Shown here: positions 26,182 to 35,108 of the stretch, piece after piece
Numbering within the stretch: position 1 is the stretch's first letter
How the letters are laid out: each line of letters opens with the position of its first letter
DNA from: a virus
Strand: one strand, 5' to 3'
IMG/VR virus record: IMGVR_UViG_3300028840_002104
Location: 1-64,000 of that record
DNA: 64,000 bases
Notes under the pieces: generated by a model
Seen by the model: the letters and a program-made list of their open reading frames with translations, nothing else
Databases searched by the model: none
What the model was told of the DNA's origin: nothing
Translations under genes and position numbers: made by a program

Positions 26182-27774
26182 ATGGCAGATCATTACGTCA
26201 ATTTTGACGCTACAAACAATGGTGATGGTACTACTTGGACAGATGCGGCTGCTCCAGGAGGGGCGGGTGCTTGGAATCAGTTCACAGCCGCTGAGCACGC
26301 TTCTGTTTCAGCAGGAGACTTTGTTTGGTTCAAGCCCGGAAATTCGACAAGAAAGTCTCTGTCACCGAAGGCGGGGAGTTTAGGTAGCTGGATTCATTAC
26401 TGCTCTTGGCCCTCTGCTAGCCATCGTTACTATGAATCTAGGCCCTCAGGTCCTAGAACTACTTGGGACCCTCTTGGTGAGTGGGCAAATCTTCTTTCCT
26501 TAGTCGCGGAAAGCCATAACTGGTACTCAGGTTTTAACATTGCTCAAGGTTCTGATGGTTTTAAGATCAATTCCAAGGAAGATGTCTATGGGGAAAGAAT
26601 AGATTCCACTCAGTACGATCCTTCCACGTCCAAAGGAGGGCTTCAGATTGTTAGTTCTAAGCAGATCTTTCTCTACAGTTGCTGGTTTAGAGGTAATTCC
26701 ACAGTTTCTGGCACAAGAAACGGCATTGACATTGATTCTGCGGAAGCAGTTACCCTGTCGTCTTGTCAAGTAGAAGCAGGAACTTCTGATGCATGGATGG
26801 TCTACTGTTTAGATAGCAAAGGTGTTCGTCTCTTCACCGCTTCTCTCACAGGAACTGAACCTGGCTACGGAATGGGTTTCGTGGGCTGCTCTCGTTGTTC
26901 ACTGCGTAATTGTGAGACTAGCAAGATCAGAAGTAGATATAGCTCGGACCTTCACATGATCTTTTGTGAAACAACCGAAGGCTCAAGTGACTACGGTCTT
27001 GAGATTATGGATATTACAGATTCTGACGATGATTCGTGTCATATTGTCGCGGACTCTTGTATCTTTGAAGGAAGCAGTGCCGACGTGTACCTTCCTTCGG
27101 GAAACCTGAAGGGCTCTATCATTGGCTCTGAGAACACTTTTGACCTTCCGAGTTTGACACAGGATCCCGACAACAAGTTTCTGATTTCCTTGTCCAACCA
27201 CAACAGCGTTGACAATAATTTCATTCAGCGAAGTTGGGCGGGAGACATCAGCGTTTCGCCTGTCAAGCGAGAGGGCCACTATTGGTTTAGTTATTTGATG
27301 TCCCCTAGCTCTGCTGTCGGCACATCTGGCGGAGTTGACGGCCTTGTCCTGAGCCCTCCAGGTCATGAGACAATGAGAGTAGTTTTTCCTGAAGTTCCTT
27401 GGTACGACGGATACGCCATGATTAAAATATACGGAGCTTATTCTTCAGGCTGGTCTTCGGGAGAGCTAAACCACCACACTCTCTGGGCAGAGGGCGAGGT
27501 TCTTTTGGAGTACACCCGAAGAGCCCTGATTCCCATGGTAAATCAAAGGCATTATTTAAGCGGCCTGGACGAAGATATAGGAACAGGTAGCACAGAAGAT
27601 ACGGCGTCAACTTGGTCTGACGGAACCGTAACTCCTTTTGTTTTGACCCTTTCCTGCTTTTTTGGCTCACTAGAATTTTTGGACAGAAGAGCGCAAATAA
27701 GGGTCTATTTGGCGAATTCTGGTGGTCTCGTATACATTGACCCTGTTCCGGAGGTTGCGAGGTACTATTTCTGA
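26182..27774 (+). CDS. Parallel beta-helix tailspike-like protein
   Basis: A 530-aa protein beginning MADHYVNFDATNNGDGTTWT, the DAxxGxDxxxG-type entry seen in many phage right-handed beta-helix spikes. A beta-helix-like core follows (residues about 110-300, with short repeats such as GIDIDSAEAVTLSSCQV and CSLRNCETSKI). The final 170 residues form a beta-rich C-terminal domain. A receptor-binding or depolymerising spike is plausible; no catalytic residues can be assigned. Confidence 0.7.
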   Translation: MADHYVNFDATNNGDGTTWTDAAAPGGAGAWNQFTAAEHASVSAGDFVWFKPGNSTRKSLSPKAGSLGSWIHYCSWPSASHRYYESRPSGPRTTWDPLGEWANLLSLVAESHNWYSGFNIAQGSDGFKINSKEDVYGERIDSTQYDPSTSKGGLQIVSSKQIFLYSCWFRGNSTVSGTRNGIDIDSAEAVTLSSCQVEAGTSDAWMVYCLDSKGVRLFTASLTGTEPGYGMGFVGCSRCSLRNCETSKIRSRYSSDLHMIFCETTEGSSDYGLEIMDITDSDDDSCHIVADSCIFEGSSADVYLPSGNLKGSIIGSENTFDLPSLTQDPDNKFLISLSNHNSVDNNFIQRSWAGDISVSPVKREGHYWFSYLMSPSSAVGTSGGVDGLVLSPPGHETMRVVFPEVPWYDGYAMIKIYGAYSSGWSSGELNHHTLWAEGEVLLEYTRRALIPMVNQRHYLSGLDEDIGTGSTEDTASTWSDGTVTPFVLTLSCFFGSLEFLDRRAQIRVYLANSGGLVYIDPVPEVARYYF

Positions 27775-28052
27775 TGGATGTCTGGAATCGTTTCGGCCTA
27801 ATCCGACAAGCTGACCAAAAGTATTGGACTCCCCACGGTCTTTTGATCCACGGGAATCCTCAGAAGGTCCTTGGTCTTGAGGAATACGAGATTGAGGCGT
27901 ACATACTCTCTTCCCAGGCTCTTGATAAGTGGGATATCTCAGGTGTCAAGGGTCCTAGAAGTAGAGTGGGTGCTTCTCCAGGAGTACCTTCTACTGCTAC
28001 AGGGAGAGACAAGGCAGCCAAGCCTTATGTGACGCAAGGAGGTTTCTTGTGA
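27774..28052 (+). CDS. Small tail-region protein, unknown
   Basis: A 92-aa protein; ATG 27774 overlaps the preceding TGA by one base. It is rich in Gly and Trp, with a Ser/Pro/Gly C-terminus (RVGASPGVPSTATGRDKA). Its last bases contain the AAGGAGG ribosome site of the next gene. No family recognised. Confidence 0.6.
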   Translation: MDVWNRFGLIRQADQKYWTPHGLLIHGNPQKVLGLEEYEIEAYILSSQALDKWDISGVKGPRSRVGASPGVPSTATGRDKAAKPYVTQGGFL

Positions 28053-28555
28053 ACGTCACTTATCGTTTCTGGGTTTCAAATGCTGGTTTCATGGCCGAAG
28101 GACTAAGCCCTGATTTTGAGGCGCTTCATCGTGAGTCTGACGGCTTTGATCTCATAGGTTCCGCTCCGTCTATCACTGAGATTGGCGGAGGCTGGTACAA
28201 GTTCACCATTCCACAGACAGACATGCCTATAGTAGGCGTGGTTGATGCAGATCCAGGAGACTCGAACAATCTTGACAGCAGGGATCGTTACATTCCTGTG
28301 TTCATGCATGAGGATGACTACAATCTGGACTTGCAGCTCTCTTCGCTGAACATCTCGGCCTCTCAGATTGCAGATGCAGTTTGGCAGGAACCAATTGATG
28401 ACCATGATGGGGTGTCCGGCTCTGCTGCCCAGTATCAGTCTGTTCTCCTGCGCGGTGAGTGGGAACTAGATGGCAGTACCTTGAAGCTAAAGACTCCAGA
28501 GGGCGTGACCTTCCAGGAATTCACGATCAGTACGACAGCTCGAACGCCAACGTAA
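28049..28555 (+). CDS. Tail fibre-associated protein
   Basis: A 168-aa product from GTG 28049 behind CAAGGAGGTTTCTT. The N-terminal beta-rich domain (GGGWYKFTIPQTDMPIVGVV) is followed by SASQIADAVWQEPIDDHDG, a short helix motif that recurs in many siphophage tail fibre and neck proteins (IADAVWDE type). Probably part of the distal tail. Confidence 0.6.
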   Translation: MNVTYRFWVSNAGFMAEGLSPDFEALHRESDGFDLIGSAPSITEIGGGWYKFTIPQTDMPIVGVVDADPGDSNNLDSRDRYIPVFMHEDDYNLDLQLSSLNISASQIADAVWQEPIDDHDGVSGSAAQYQSVLLRGEWELDGSTLKLKTPEGVTFQEFTISTTARTPT

Positions 28556-28565
28556 GGAGACTCCA

Positions 28566-29600
28566 GTGTCTTTGGATATTCGTTTCTTGCGAACAAATAG
28601 CCTGGCAACTCAGGATGGTCAGGCTGGCTACAACATGCGTGGTGGTAGGTACTCTGCTGATGAGATAGTTGATGTAATTGCGGAGCTTCCCTACGAGCTG
28701 ACAGGAGTTAACTTCACCTCCGCTTCTTCGAGAAACCTCAGAGGCGGAAGAGTAGGCTATCTGAACTTCAACTACGATTATGGCTATTTCAACTACTCTT
28801 GGAACTATCGACACCAGATGTCGTGGAAGGCTCCCGGGTCCCCTGAGTTTGGACCTACTCTTGATGTCCCCCTTGATCCCTTTGATATTTCCGCACGCAT
28901 AGAGCTTTACGACGGATATGATCCTGACAAGTATCTTCTTGTCGAAGTAGCCCAAGGCGAGCTTCCTCTCCAGAACTTCTCGGATCTTCCAGTCATGCTT
29001 CTTCCGAGCATCAACAACATCTTCGACGACGCCACGCCCCTTGAGGCGGAAGAAGGTATGACTGACTACAGATGCGTAGTTGCTCGAAACGTAGGAGACT
29101 CCTCGTGGACAACAGCCTCCCTTTGGTTAGAGACCAACATCTCTTCAACCACGGTTTCCAATTTCTCAGGATACGCCACTGAGGGAGAGATCACTATCAA
29201 CGTAGCTTCTACCATCGGCTATCCCAAGTCAGCCTACATTTTCAATCGGAACTACGGTGAGATCATGCTGTATGACTACAAGACGCCTACTTCTTTCCAC
29301 GTGCCAGTCCTGGGAAGAGGCGCTCTGGGGTCAACGGTGACTGGCGGTGAATACGAGAACACCATTGACTACTACGTGCCTATTGATGTGGGAGTAGGTG
29401 GCTCCTATCCAACGGTTACAGTTAGCAGCTATGAGGCCCGTCCTTTCGGAATTACCTTTGCCCATCCCCTCCCAAATTCTCCTCTTTCGGCTACCGTGGT
29501 CAACGGAGAATTTGTACCCATTTGGCTAGGAAGACAGATCACTCCTGGCATGTCTGAGGTCGGTAAATTGCGGTTTGATCTTATTCTGGAGGCGGCATGA
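28566..29600 (+). CDS. Tail appendage protein, copy 2 of a duplicated pair
   Basis: A 344-aa product from GTG 28566 behind AAGGAGACTCCA. Paralogue of the gene at 25170; the shared landmarks are listed there. The N-terminal 120 residues differ from copy 1 (aromatic-rich, GYLNFNYDYGYFNYSWNYRH), while the C-terminal two thirds align. A different binding surface on a shared scaffold is an inference. Confidence 0.65.
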   Translation: MSLDIRFLRTNSLATQDGQAGYNMRGGRYSADEIVDVIAELPYELTGVNFTSASSRNLRGGRVGYLNFNYDYGYFNYSWNYRHQMSWKAPGSPEFGPTLDVPLDPFDISARIELYDGYDPDKYLLVEVAQGELPLQNFSDLPVMLLPSINNIFDDATPLEAEEGMTDYRCVVARNVGDSSWTTASLWLETNISSTTVSNFSGYATEGEITINVASTIGYPKSAYIFNRNYGEIMLYDYKTPTSFHVPVLGRGALGSTVTGGEYENTIDYYVPIDVGVGGSYPTVTVSSYEARPFGITFAHPLPNSPLSATVVNGEFVPIWLGRQITPGMSEVGKLRFDLILEAA

Positions 29601-30397
29601 GACGAAGCCTTAGTGGATCTTACGGCATCTGTAGGACTAAACGCTTCAATCTTCGAGAAGGCTTTGCTGTCTGGAATACTTCCAGAACCCTCGTGGATGG
29701 CCATAAGATTATGACCTTTGGTTACTTCCAGGATGATCCTGTCAGCTTTGAGACCATGGCCAAGTGGGGATACTTTGAAAGCTTGCCTGATCCTCCAGAG
29801 ATCGAACTTTTTCCCGATGTGACAAGCTATGACAACATGCAGCTAGCTGTCTTCGGAGACTTTGGTGTTGTCATGACTATTCCTTACTACTTCTACATCC
29901 TCGGCACCAGGAGAGTTCTCCAGGTTAGGGTCTGGTGGTGCAAAGACAAAGACGATGGGCCTGATCTGGCCGATTTGGTCTTGAAGGTAAATCCTCTGGA
30001 TGCTTCTGAGCTTCAGCTAGGATCAGAGCTTGCTTCATATGCGATAGCCGGTCTTACTGAGGCAACAGCGGAGTACATACCCAATGGCTTGGACATGGGC
30101 TCTATGACCACTAACAGCTACAAAGATATCTATCTCGGCTTCCATGCTCCGCCTTCGGTGCAGAGCACGGGAGAAGTATACATGAAGGTTGACTTTGAAG
30201 CAGGTATTCCGCCATCTGACATCGGAGATGCTGTCGTTGGTGGGTCTGCTCACTATGGCGGCCAGGACGCACCAATAGATCAGATCGTTCTTAACTATGA
30301 CATCATTTTGGCCGTTCATTGTATAACTTCCCAGGAAGCAGAGAACCTCCCAGGGACGGTTACAGGCGTACCAAGCCATATTGAATGGAGTGACTAG
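29597..30397 (+). CDS. Tail-region structural protein, unknown
   Basis: A 266-aa protein; ATG 29597 behind GGAGGCGGC overlaps the previous stop by four bases. Aromatic and Asp-rich, beta-prone, without recognised motifs (GYFQDDPVSFETMAKWGYFE). Sits in the distal-tail gene run. Confidence 0.55.
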   Translation: MRRSLSGSYGICRTKRFNLREGFAVWNTSRTLVDGHKIMTFGYFQDDPVSFETMAKWGYFESLPDPPEIELFPDVTSYDNMQLAVFGDFGVVMTIPYYFYILGTRRVLQVRVWWCKDKDDGPDLADLVLKVNPLDASELQLGSELASYAIAGLTEATAEYIPNGLDMGSMTTNSYKDIYLGFHAPPSVQSTGEVYMKVDFEAGIPPSDIGDAVVGGSAHYGGQDAPIDQIVLNYDIILAVHCITSQEAENLPGTVTGVPSHIEWSD

Positions 30398-31318
30398 ATG
30401 AGCTTTCCTACGGACTCTCACGACGACTTTGTGACCATGGTTGACCATAGGCTTACTCCTGTGGATAACTCCGAGAGCTACGAGATACCAGAGGAGCCCT
30501 CTGATCCTACGGTCTATACGGAAGAGCGACCTACCGAAGGGACCCTCTTTGTCACAGGCTCAATCACCTTCACGGAAGTTTCATACGAGCCTACTCAGAG
30601 CGGCGAGTTCTACGTGAACTACAATACGGGACAGATCCTCTTCCATGAGGACGATAGAACCAAGGTAGTCACCGTTGTTTACCAAGGCGTGGGAAGTGCT
30701 TCTAAGGCGGTAGACTGGAACAACGTCTACACATCCATCCAGAATACTCAGGATGAGGTAACCGTCCTTAGAGACCTTCTGCTGGCAGGTAAGGTAGAGG
30801 CCACAGATCCTGTTTCTAAGAAGGTCCAGGTCTACGGAGGCACTTTCTATCCCACAGCCAAGATCCCTGCCACCTTGACGGACACATTGGTAGACTTCGC
30901 GTCTCCCCCGTACCTTCTCAGCGCCATCACGGTTTCCTATTGGAGACCCATTCTCTTGGTTGTGGACCCTGACGGCGACCTTGAGGTAATCGAGGGAACC
31001 ATTTCCGCGACTGAGACAGACTTTAGCTTTCCTGGCACCTTTGAGCTGGCCTACAGGAACTATCTTGTGATCTGTGAGATCCACGTCCGAGACAACGGCA
31101 CAGGCGCTCCAGGCACGATCATAGATATCACGGACGACAAGATCTTTGATAGGCGGCCTTTGGTTGCTTCAGGCGCTCCTATTGAAGGAGTGGCTCCTCC
31201 TGCGAATTCCGTGGTTTTGTGGCCCTCTTCGGAGACAGTTCCCACAGGATGGCTCAGAATAGGCACAGAGACGCTCTCCCTCGGAGGGGTCGAGCACTTC
31301 TACATCAAGAGAACGTAA
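30398..31318 (+). CDS. Tail fibre/collar-like protein, last of the late tail run
   Basis: A 306-aa protein starting at the base after the previous stop. The C-terminus (PPANSVVLWPSSETVPTGW, then an FYIKRT ending) matches the phage tail-collar style motif with an Ile-x-Lys-x terminus. The central part is beta-rich. Its end is followed by the promoter region that opens the replication genes. Confidence 0.65.
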   Translation: MSFPTDSHDDFVTMVDHRLTPVDNSESYEIPEEPSDPTVYTEERPTEGTLFVTGSITFTEVSYEPTQSGEFYVNYNTGQILFHEDDRTKVVTVVYQGVGSASKAVDWNNVYTSIQNTQDEVTVLRDLLLAGKVEATDPVSKKVQVYGGTFYPTAKIPATLTDTLVDFASPPYLLSAITVSYWRPILLVVDPDGDLEVIEGTISATETDFSFPGTFELAYRNYLVICEIHVRDNGTGAPGTIIDITDDKIFDRRPLVASGAPIEGVAPPANSVVLWPSSETVPTGWLRIGTETLSLGGVEHFYIKRT

Positions 31319-31338
31319 AAAATACTACGTTTATACCC

Positions 31339-31368
31339 TTGACCCCTGCTTTCCAGCCGTGATACAAT
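31339..31368 (+). promoter_or_regulatory. Sigma70-like promoter of the replication gene block
   Basis: TTGACC (31339-31344), an 18-bp spacer and TACAAT (31363-31368), in a 95-bp gap before the helicase gene. A dyad lies at the expected transcription start (see 31370-31386). The promoter at 56043 has almost the same layout. Confidence 0.65.
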
Positions 31369-31369
31369 G

Positions 31370-31386
31370 CTATTGACAGTCAATAG
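31370..31386 (+). promoter_or_regulatory. Dyad at predicted transcription start, operator candidate
   Basis: CTATTGA-CAG-TCAATAG: perfect 7-bp arms, starting 2 bases after the -10 box. The position is right for a repressor operator. The binding protein is unknown; the Cro/CI-like gene at 45596 is one candidate. Confidence 0.45.
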
Positions 31387-31413
31387 TTTGAAAGAATGGT
31401 CACGGAGGTTAGC

Positions 31414-32871
31414 ATGAAAGAGGACCGGTCCCCCTTCCTGGCCGTAGACTGTAGAGTCCACCTTTGCAACCTACGCCCGGAGGTTTTTGAAGCCATTCAG
31501 ACGTCTCTGACGTTCAAAAATCCGAAGTATGAGCAGACTAGGAAGTTCAGCCCCTACAACTTCATCTCTCCCAAGATCCCTCGGAACATCAAACTGTGGC
31601 GCAAGGTGGGAGAGGTGCTCTCTGTTCCCAGGGGATACAGTTTTGAGACTGTGGGGGGTTTTGACTTCCTTCCGAAGACGTTTCAGCAGTCGCGGAATAA
31701 CTTTGCCTACGGAACCCATCTTGCTCGTTTTCCAAAGCCTCACTATACATTAACAGGTATACAGGAGAGAGCCCTCGAAGCCTTTGTGCGGGGAGAGCCT
31801 AAGCGCCCTTTCAATACATATCTCTTTGTGATGCCCACAGGTACAGGGAAGACGGTCACAGCGGCTGTGGCGGCGGCCAAGACACGAGAGAGAACACTCA
31901 TCCTAGTCCATAACCAGTTGATAGCGAGCCAGTGGCGGAGAGACCTGGCGGGCTGCTTCAATCTGGCCAACAAAGACATTGGTTTGGTGAGGCAGAACAC
32001 AATTCGTCTGGGAGATCAGTTCACCATTGCTTTTCTCCAGACTCTCTTCAAGCGCCCAAAGGTTTGGCAGGATATCAGGTATTCCTTTGGGTGCATGATC
32101 TTTGATGAATGTCACATCGTACCCGCCAGAACGTTCTATGACATCGCGGATGATTGCCCTTCCCTTTATCGAATTGGGCTCACCGCGACACCGACTCGGA
32201 ATGACGGTCTTCATGACATCATGTTTAATGTCTTTGGTCAACCATTCTACGACCTCTCTACAGACAGCAACGTGGAGTCAGAAGTTTCCATTCCAGTCTC
32301 AGACGTGATTGTCAGGCATACAAACTTTGTACCTGATGTTCCAAAAGGAATGCCTCTAGACATCTCAACAACTGTCAAAGAGCAGGCTTTCTGTGAAGAT
32401 CGAAACAGGCAGATCGTTGCGGATGTAAAGAAAGAGGTTTCAGAGGGTCATAGCTGTCTGGTTATCTGTCTGAGAAAGGCCCACGTGGAGATATTGATCC
32501 GAATGCTTGCGGATAGAATGGTCCTCGCTCTTCCGCTTACAGGCAGCCTCACGAAGAAGAAGGTTAGGGACTATGAGGCCAAGCTTTTGGATAGAAGCTG
32601 TCGCGTTGCTGTAGCCACGTCTCAGTTCGTGAAGCTTGGAACCTCAATCAATCCTTTGGATCGTCTCTTCATTGCTTGTGTCGTGGCTAATGAGAAAGAC
32701 CTTCTCCAGCTTGCAGGAAGAATCAGGCGGAAAGCAGACTCTAAGAATGATGCTGTAATTTATGATTACGTTGACTCTAAGGTTCGAATGCTGTGGAACC
32801 ATTTCCGCAAGCGGGCCAAAGTCTACAAGAAGATGGGCGTTGAAAGGTTCCGAAAAGCCGAGTTTGTGTGA
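31414..32871 (+). CDS. SF2 DEAD/DEAH-box helicase, UvsW-like
   Basis: A 485-aa helicase. ATG 31414 is chosen because CACGGAGG lies 5 bases upstream; ATG 31396 is less likely. Motif I MPTGTGKT is at residues 140-147, motif II DECH at 231-234, motif III LTATPTR soon after, and motif VI QLAGRIRRK near residue 440. The N-terminal 110 residues form a separate substrate-binding region. UvsW-type phage helicases remodel branched DNA and R-loops during recombination-dependent replication. First gene of the block. Confidence 0.85.
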   Translation: MKEDRSPFLAVDCRVHLCNLRPEVFEAIQTSLTFKNPKYEQTRKFSPYNFISPKIPRNIKLWRKVGEVLSVPRGYSFETVGGFDFLPKTFQQSRNNFAYGTHLARFPKPHYTLTGIQERALEAFVRGEPKRPFNTYLFVMPTGTGKTVTAAVAAAKTRERTLILVHNQLIASQWRRDLAGCFNLANKDIGLVRQNTIRLGDQFTIAFLQTLFKRPKVWQDIRYSFGCMIFDECHIVPARTFYDIADDCPSLYRIGLTATPTRNDGLHDIMFNVFGQPFYDLSTDSNVESEVSIPVSDVIVRHTNFVPDVPKGMPLDISTTVKEQAFCEDRNRQIVADVKKEVSEGHSCLVICLRKAHVEILIRMLADRMVLALPLTGSLTKKKVRDYEAKLLDRSCRVAVATSQFVKLGTSINPLDRLFIACVVANEKDLLQLAGRIRRKADSKNDAVIYDYVDSKVRMLWNHFRKRAKVYKKMGVERFRKAEFV

Positions 32872-32879
32872 GGTGTGCT

Positions 32880-33077
32880 ATGGAGAAGTGTCCTAACTGC
32901 GGGGCTTTCGTGAGAAGCTCTGTAACAAGAATAGCTAGCGCAAAGTTTCAACTGCTGGTCAGGATTGATTTGCTTCGAGACAGGATGTCAGAAGAAGAGT
33001 TCAGGCTTCTGGAGAATGATATTTTAGAGATTGTTGACGAAGGCGATCACAGGAGACGTTACCCGCACATTGAATGA
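32880..33077 (+). CDS. Small CxxC protein, unknown
   Basis: A 65-aa product from ATG 32880 with TGAGGTG upstream; GTG 32868 is an alternative. It begins MEKCPNCGAF, half of a zinc ribbon, followed by a helical region (LLVRIDLLRDRMSEEEFRLL). With only one CxxC pair, it would need to dimerise to bind zinc. Confidence 0.55.
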   Translation: MEKCPNCGAFVRSSVTRIASAKFQLLVRIDLLRDRMSEEEFRLLENDILEIVDEGDHRRRYPHIE

Positions 33078-33089
33078 AGGGAGAACTTA

Positions 33090-33374
33090 ATGTACGGACT
33101 ACCTGAGCTTGTAGAAGGCGAGTGTAATGCGATTTTGGAGATTGCTGATGACTACGGAGATAACAGCGCAACTATTCGCTGTCAGCTTGAGCCAGAGCAT
33201 GAAGGCCCACACAAGGAGGTGTTTCAGCGAGACGGAATGCCCGTAGTCATTACCTGGCACGGAGATGAGCGAAAGGTCTGCTCGAAGTGTAAAGCAAAGG
33301 TGTTTGATTGGAACATAGACACCTCTGGAGGTAAGTTTAAAGCCAAGTGTCCTGAATGTGACGCAGTTCAGTAG
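33090..33374 (+). CDS. Zinc-ribbon protein, unknown
   Basis: A 94-aa protein. Residues 67-92 hold CSKCKAKVFDWNI and KCPECDAVQ, a four-Cys zinc ribbon. Upstream are two lone Cys (near residues 12 and 31) and a HEGPHKE segment. Unknown role in the early block. Confidence 0.6.
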   Translation: MYGLPELVEGECNAILEIADDYGDNSATIRCQLEPEHEGPHKEVFQRDGMPVVITWHGDERKVCSKCKAKVFDWNIDTSGGKFKAKCPECDAVQ

Positions 33375-33386
33375 AAGGGAGAAAAG

Positions 33387-33827
33387 ATGGGTAAGGTGTC
33401 GTTTTCTGGGAAGAAGTCAGACGGTCCTCCCAAACTAGCAGTCTTGGAGACAAAGGCAAAGAGGTATGGCCAGATCCAAGAACAGATCAATACGCTGGAA
33501 AAGGAGAAAGATGTCCTGAAGGCTGAGATGAAGCCTCTGGTCAAAGATCTAGGCGTTCCTACCAAGAAAGGCGGAAGTAAGCTCACCATTGGTGGTTGGA
33601 TTCCTGAACGCCGCGCTAAGGTCGAGGTATTCCTGAAAGAAGGTGCGGAAAAGAAGCTGGAAGAAGAAGGCATCCTTGATCTAGTGACTACTCGCAAGCT
33701 AGACAAGAAGAAGCTAGAAGCCGCGCACAAAGAGGGACTCATAGACGATGATCTCCTCTTGGCTGTGGTTGATGAAAAGGTTACTTACAGCTTCTACTGT
33801 ACCAAGGTTAAGGATAGTGAAAGCTGA
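33387..33827 (+). CDS. Coiled-coil protein, unknown
   Basis: A 146-aa protein, SD AAGGGAGAAAAG before ATG. Residues 18-55 form a heptad-rich coiled coil (LETKAKRYGQIQEQINTLEK), followed by a charged helical domain (RKLDKKKLEAAHKEGLIDDD). No catalytic motif. Many replication regions carry such a protein; function unknown. Confidence 0.6.
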   Translation: MGKVSFSGKKSDGPPKLAVLETKAKRYGQIQEQINTLEKEKDVLKAEMKPLVKDLGVPTKKGGSKLTIGGWIPERRAKVEVFLKEGAEKKLEEEGILDLVTTRKLDKKKLEAAHKEGLIDDDLLLAVVDEKVTYSFYCTKVKDSES

Positions 33828-34602
33828 CAATCTGAAGAAGGTCAGAAAGCTTCCAGACGGATGGCTTGAGTATGTGGTTGATTGCGATGAATGCAAGGCC
33901 CTGGCCCCTCTTCCGCTTTTTCGGAAAGGCGTTTTGGGAAGCGTGTTCTTTGTGTTCTATCCTTTCTTCTACTCTCAAGACAGCGAGCTTCTGAAGAGAT
34001 ACATTTCACAGGAGATCCTTGGTATCTCTATCTTGATGTGTTTTCCTTTCTGCGCTCCTCTAGATAAACCGAAGATTTCAAAGCCGCATTCCAGAACGTG
34101 TCTTCCGAAGTTTCAGGAGTTAGTAGATCACTATGTTCCCGAAGCTATAGTCACGGTTGGTTCGGATTGTTTCAGTCACCTTTGCTGTGAGGGTTCTAGC
34201 CCTCCTGATATGAGGTTACTTGCTGGCACATTTGTCTATCCCGACCAGTTTGCCCTTCAGTCAGGAAGAGTTCCTGTGGGAGTTGTCAGAAGTCCTACGA
34301 AGCTTATTTCAGAAGGCCACCCTCTTGAGGAGGTGCTAGGCATATTCAGATCTCAGATTGGTCACATGAACGCATGGTTTGAGCGGGAGAACATTCCGAC
34401 AGAGTTAAGAGAAAGGAGAATTGTTGCGGAACCTAATGACTCCAAAGAGAACCAGGAAGAGACACGTACAGCTTCCAAGCGGGAGAGAGATTCCAGTTTT
34501 CTCTATCGGCGCTCTAGCAGCAAGGATAAAGAGAAAGGCGCACACAATCAGGTGGTGGATTCGAGAAGGAATAGTTCCTCCTCCGGTCCTCGATTTAGGT
34601 GA
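33817..34602 (+). CDS. Degenerate Fe-S uracil-DNA-glycosylase-like protein
   Basis: A 261-aa product from GTG 33817, overlapping the upstream end by 11 bases. It retains four cysteines in the spacing of Fe-S family-4/5 UDGs: C23 and C26 (CDEC), then C75 and C95, followed by the UDG-core-like FQELVDHYVPEAIVTVGSDC. The catalytic motifs of the intact paralogue at 36772 are missing: the GEAPG position reads FYPFFYS and the HPAA position reads SPTKLI. Activity as a glycosylase is therefore doubtful; a binding or regulatory role is inferred. The last 60 codons overlap the next gene in another frame. Confidence 0.55.
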   Translation: MKADNLKKVRKLPDGWLEYVVDCDECKALAPLPLFRKGVLGSVFFVFYPFFYSQDSELLKRYISQEILGISILMCFPFCAPLDKPKISKPHSRTCLPKFQELVDHYVPEAIVTVGSDCFSHLCCEGSSPPDMRLLAGTFVYPDQFALQSGRVPVGVVRSPTKLISEGHPLEEVLGIFRSQIGHMNAWFERENIPTELRERRIVAEPNDSKENQEETRTASKRERDSSFLYRRSSSKDKEKGAHNQVVDSRRNSSSSGPRFR

Positions 34603-34765
34603 TGGTAAACGTTGGTATATGGCCAGAGAGATTGAGATCTATGTCACCATCGCGGAGAATGAACAGATCAAACAGGGCTCTTCAATGAAGAAGACCAACT
34701 TTTCTTCCCGTCTTCGTGCGGAGATAGCACAACTTAGAGAGGATGTCGAGAATGCCAAGATCTAG
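34421..34765 (+). CDS. MerR/excisionase-like helix-turn-helix protein
   Basis: A 114-aa product (TTG 34421 or 34424, AAAGGAGAA just upstream; ATG 34436 also possible). Residues about 28-70 match a winged-HTH of the HTH_17/MerR type: FSIGALAARIKRKAHTIRWW, then IREGIVPPPV and GKRWYMAREIE. The frame overlaps the UDG-like gene by about 180 bases. Probably a DNA-binding regulator. Confidence 0.65.
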   Translation: MLRNLMTPKRTRKRHVQLPSGREIPVFSIGALAARIKRKAHTIRWWIREGIVPPPVLDLGDGKRWYMAREIEIYVTIAENEQIKQGSSMKKTNFSSRLRAEIAQLREDVENAKI

Positions 34766-35108
34766 AAAGAACACAAAGAGTGGATTGCCCAAAGATCCTG
34801 CAAAGAACTTCAAGGTTCTGAAAGCAAAGAACGACGAAATGATTAAGAAGGCTGTCGAATCCTCAATGAAGGAAGGTGACGTTGATATAGGAACACTCAA
34901 CCTTTCTTATAGCCCGCTTGAGGTAGGCTTTGTCGAGGTTGACATAGGAATTAAGAATTTTGGAAATGGCGCTCGTGTTGCTCTCCGTATTCCTTGTCAG
35001 CCTGGTGAGGAGCCAGAAGCTTTCGCCAAAGCTTGGGATCTTTGTGAGAATCAACTAGGTCCAAAACTCAAGGAAGTGGCTCAAGTGGCTAAGAAGTATA
35101 AGGTATGA
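34743..35108 (+). CDS. Conserved-looking small phage protein, unknown
   Basis: A 121-aa protein (ATG 34743; ATG 34752 is better spaced from AGAGAGG). A basic N-terminus precedes an alpha/beta domain (SPLEVGFVEVDIGIKNFGNG, then a helix near the C-terminus). No family recognised. The last bases overlap the next ATG (ATGA). Confidence 0.55.
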   Translation: MSRMPRSRKNTKSGLPKDPAKNFKVLKAKNDEMIKKAVESSMKEGDVDIGTLNLSYSPLEVGFVEVDIGIKNFGNGARVALRIPCQPGEEPEAFAKAWDLCENQLGPKLKEVAQVAKKYKV

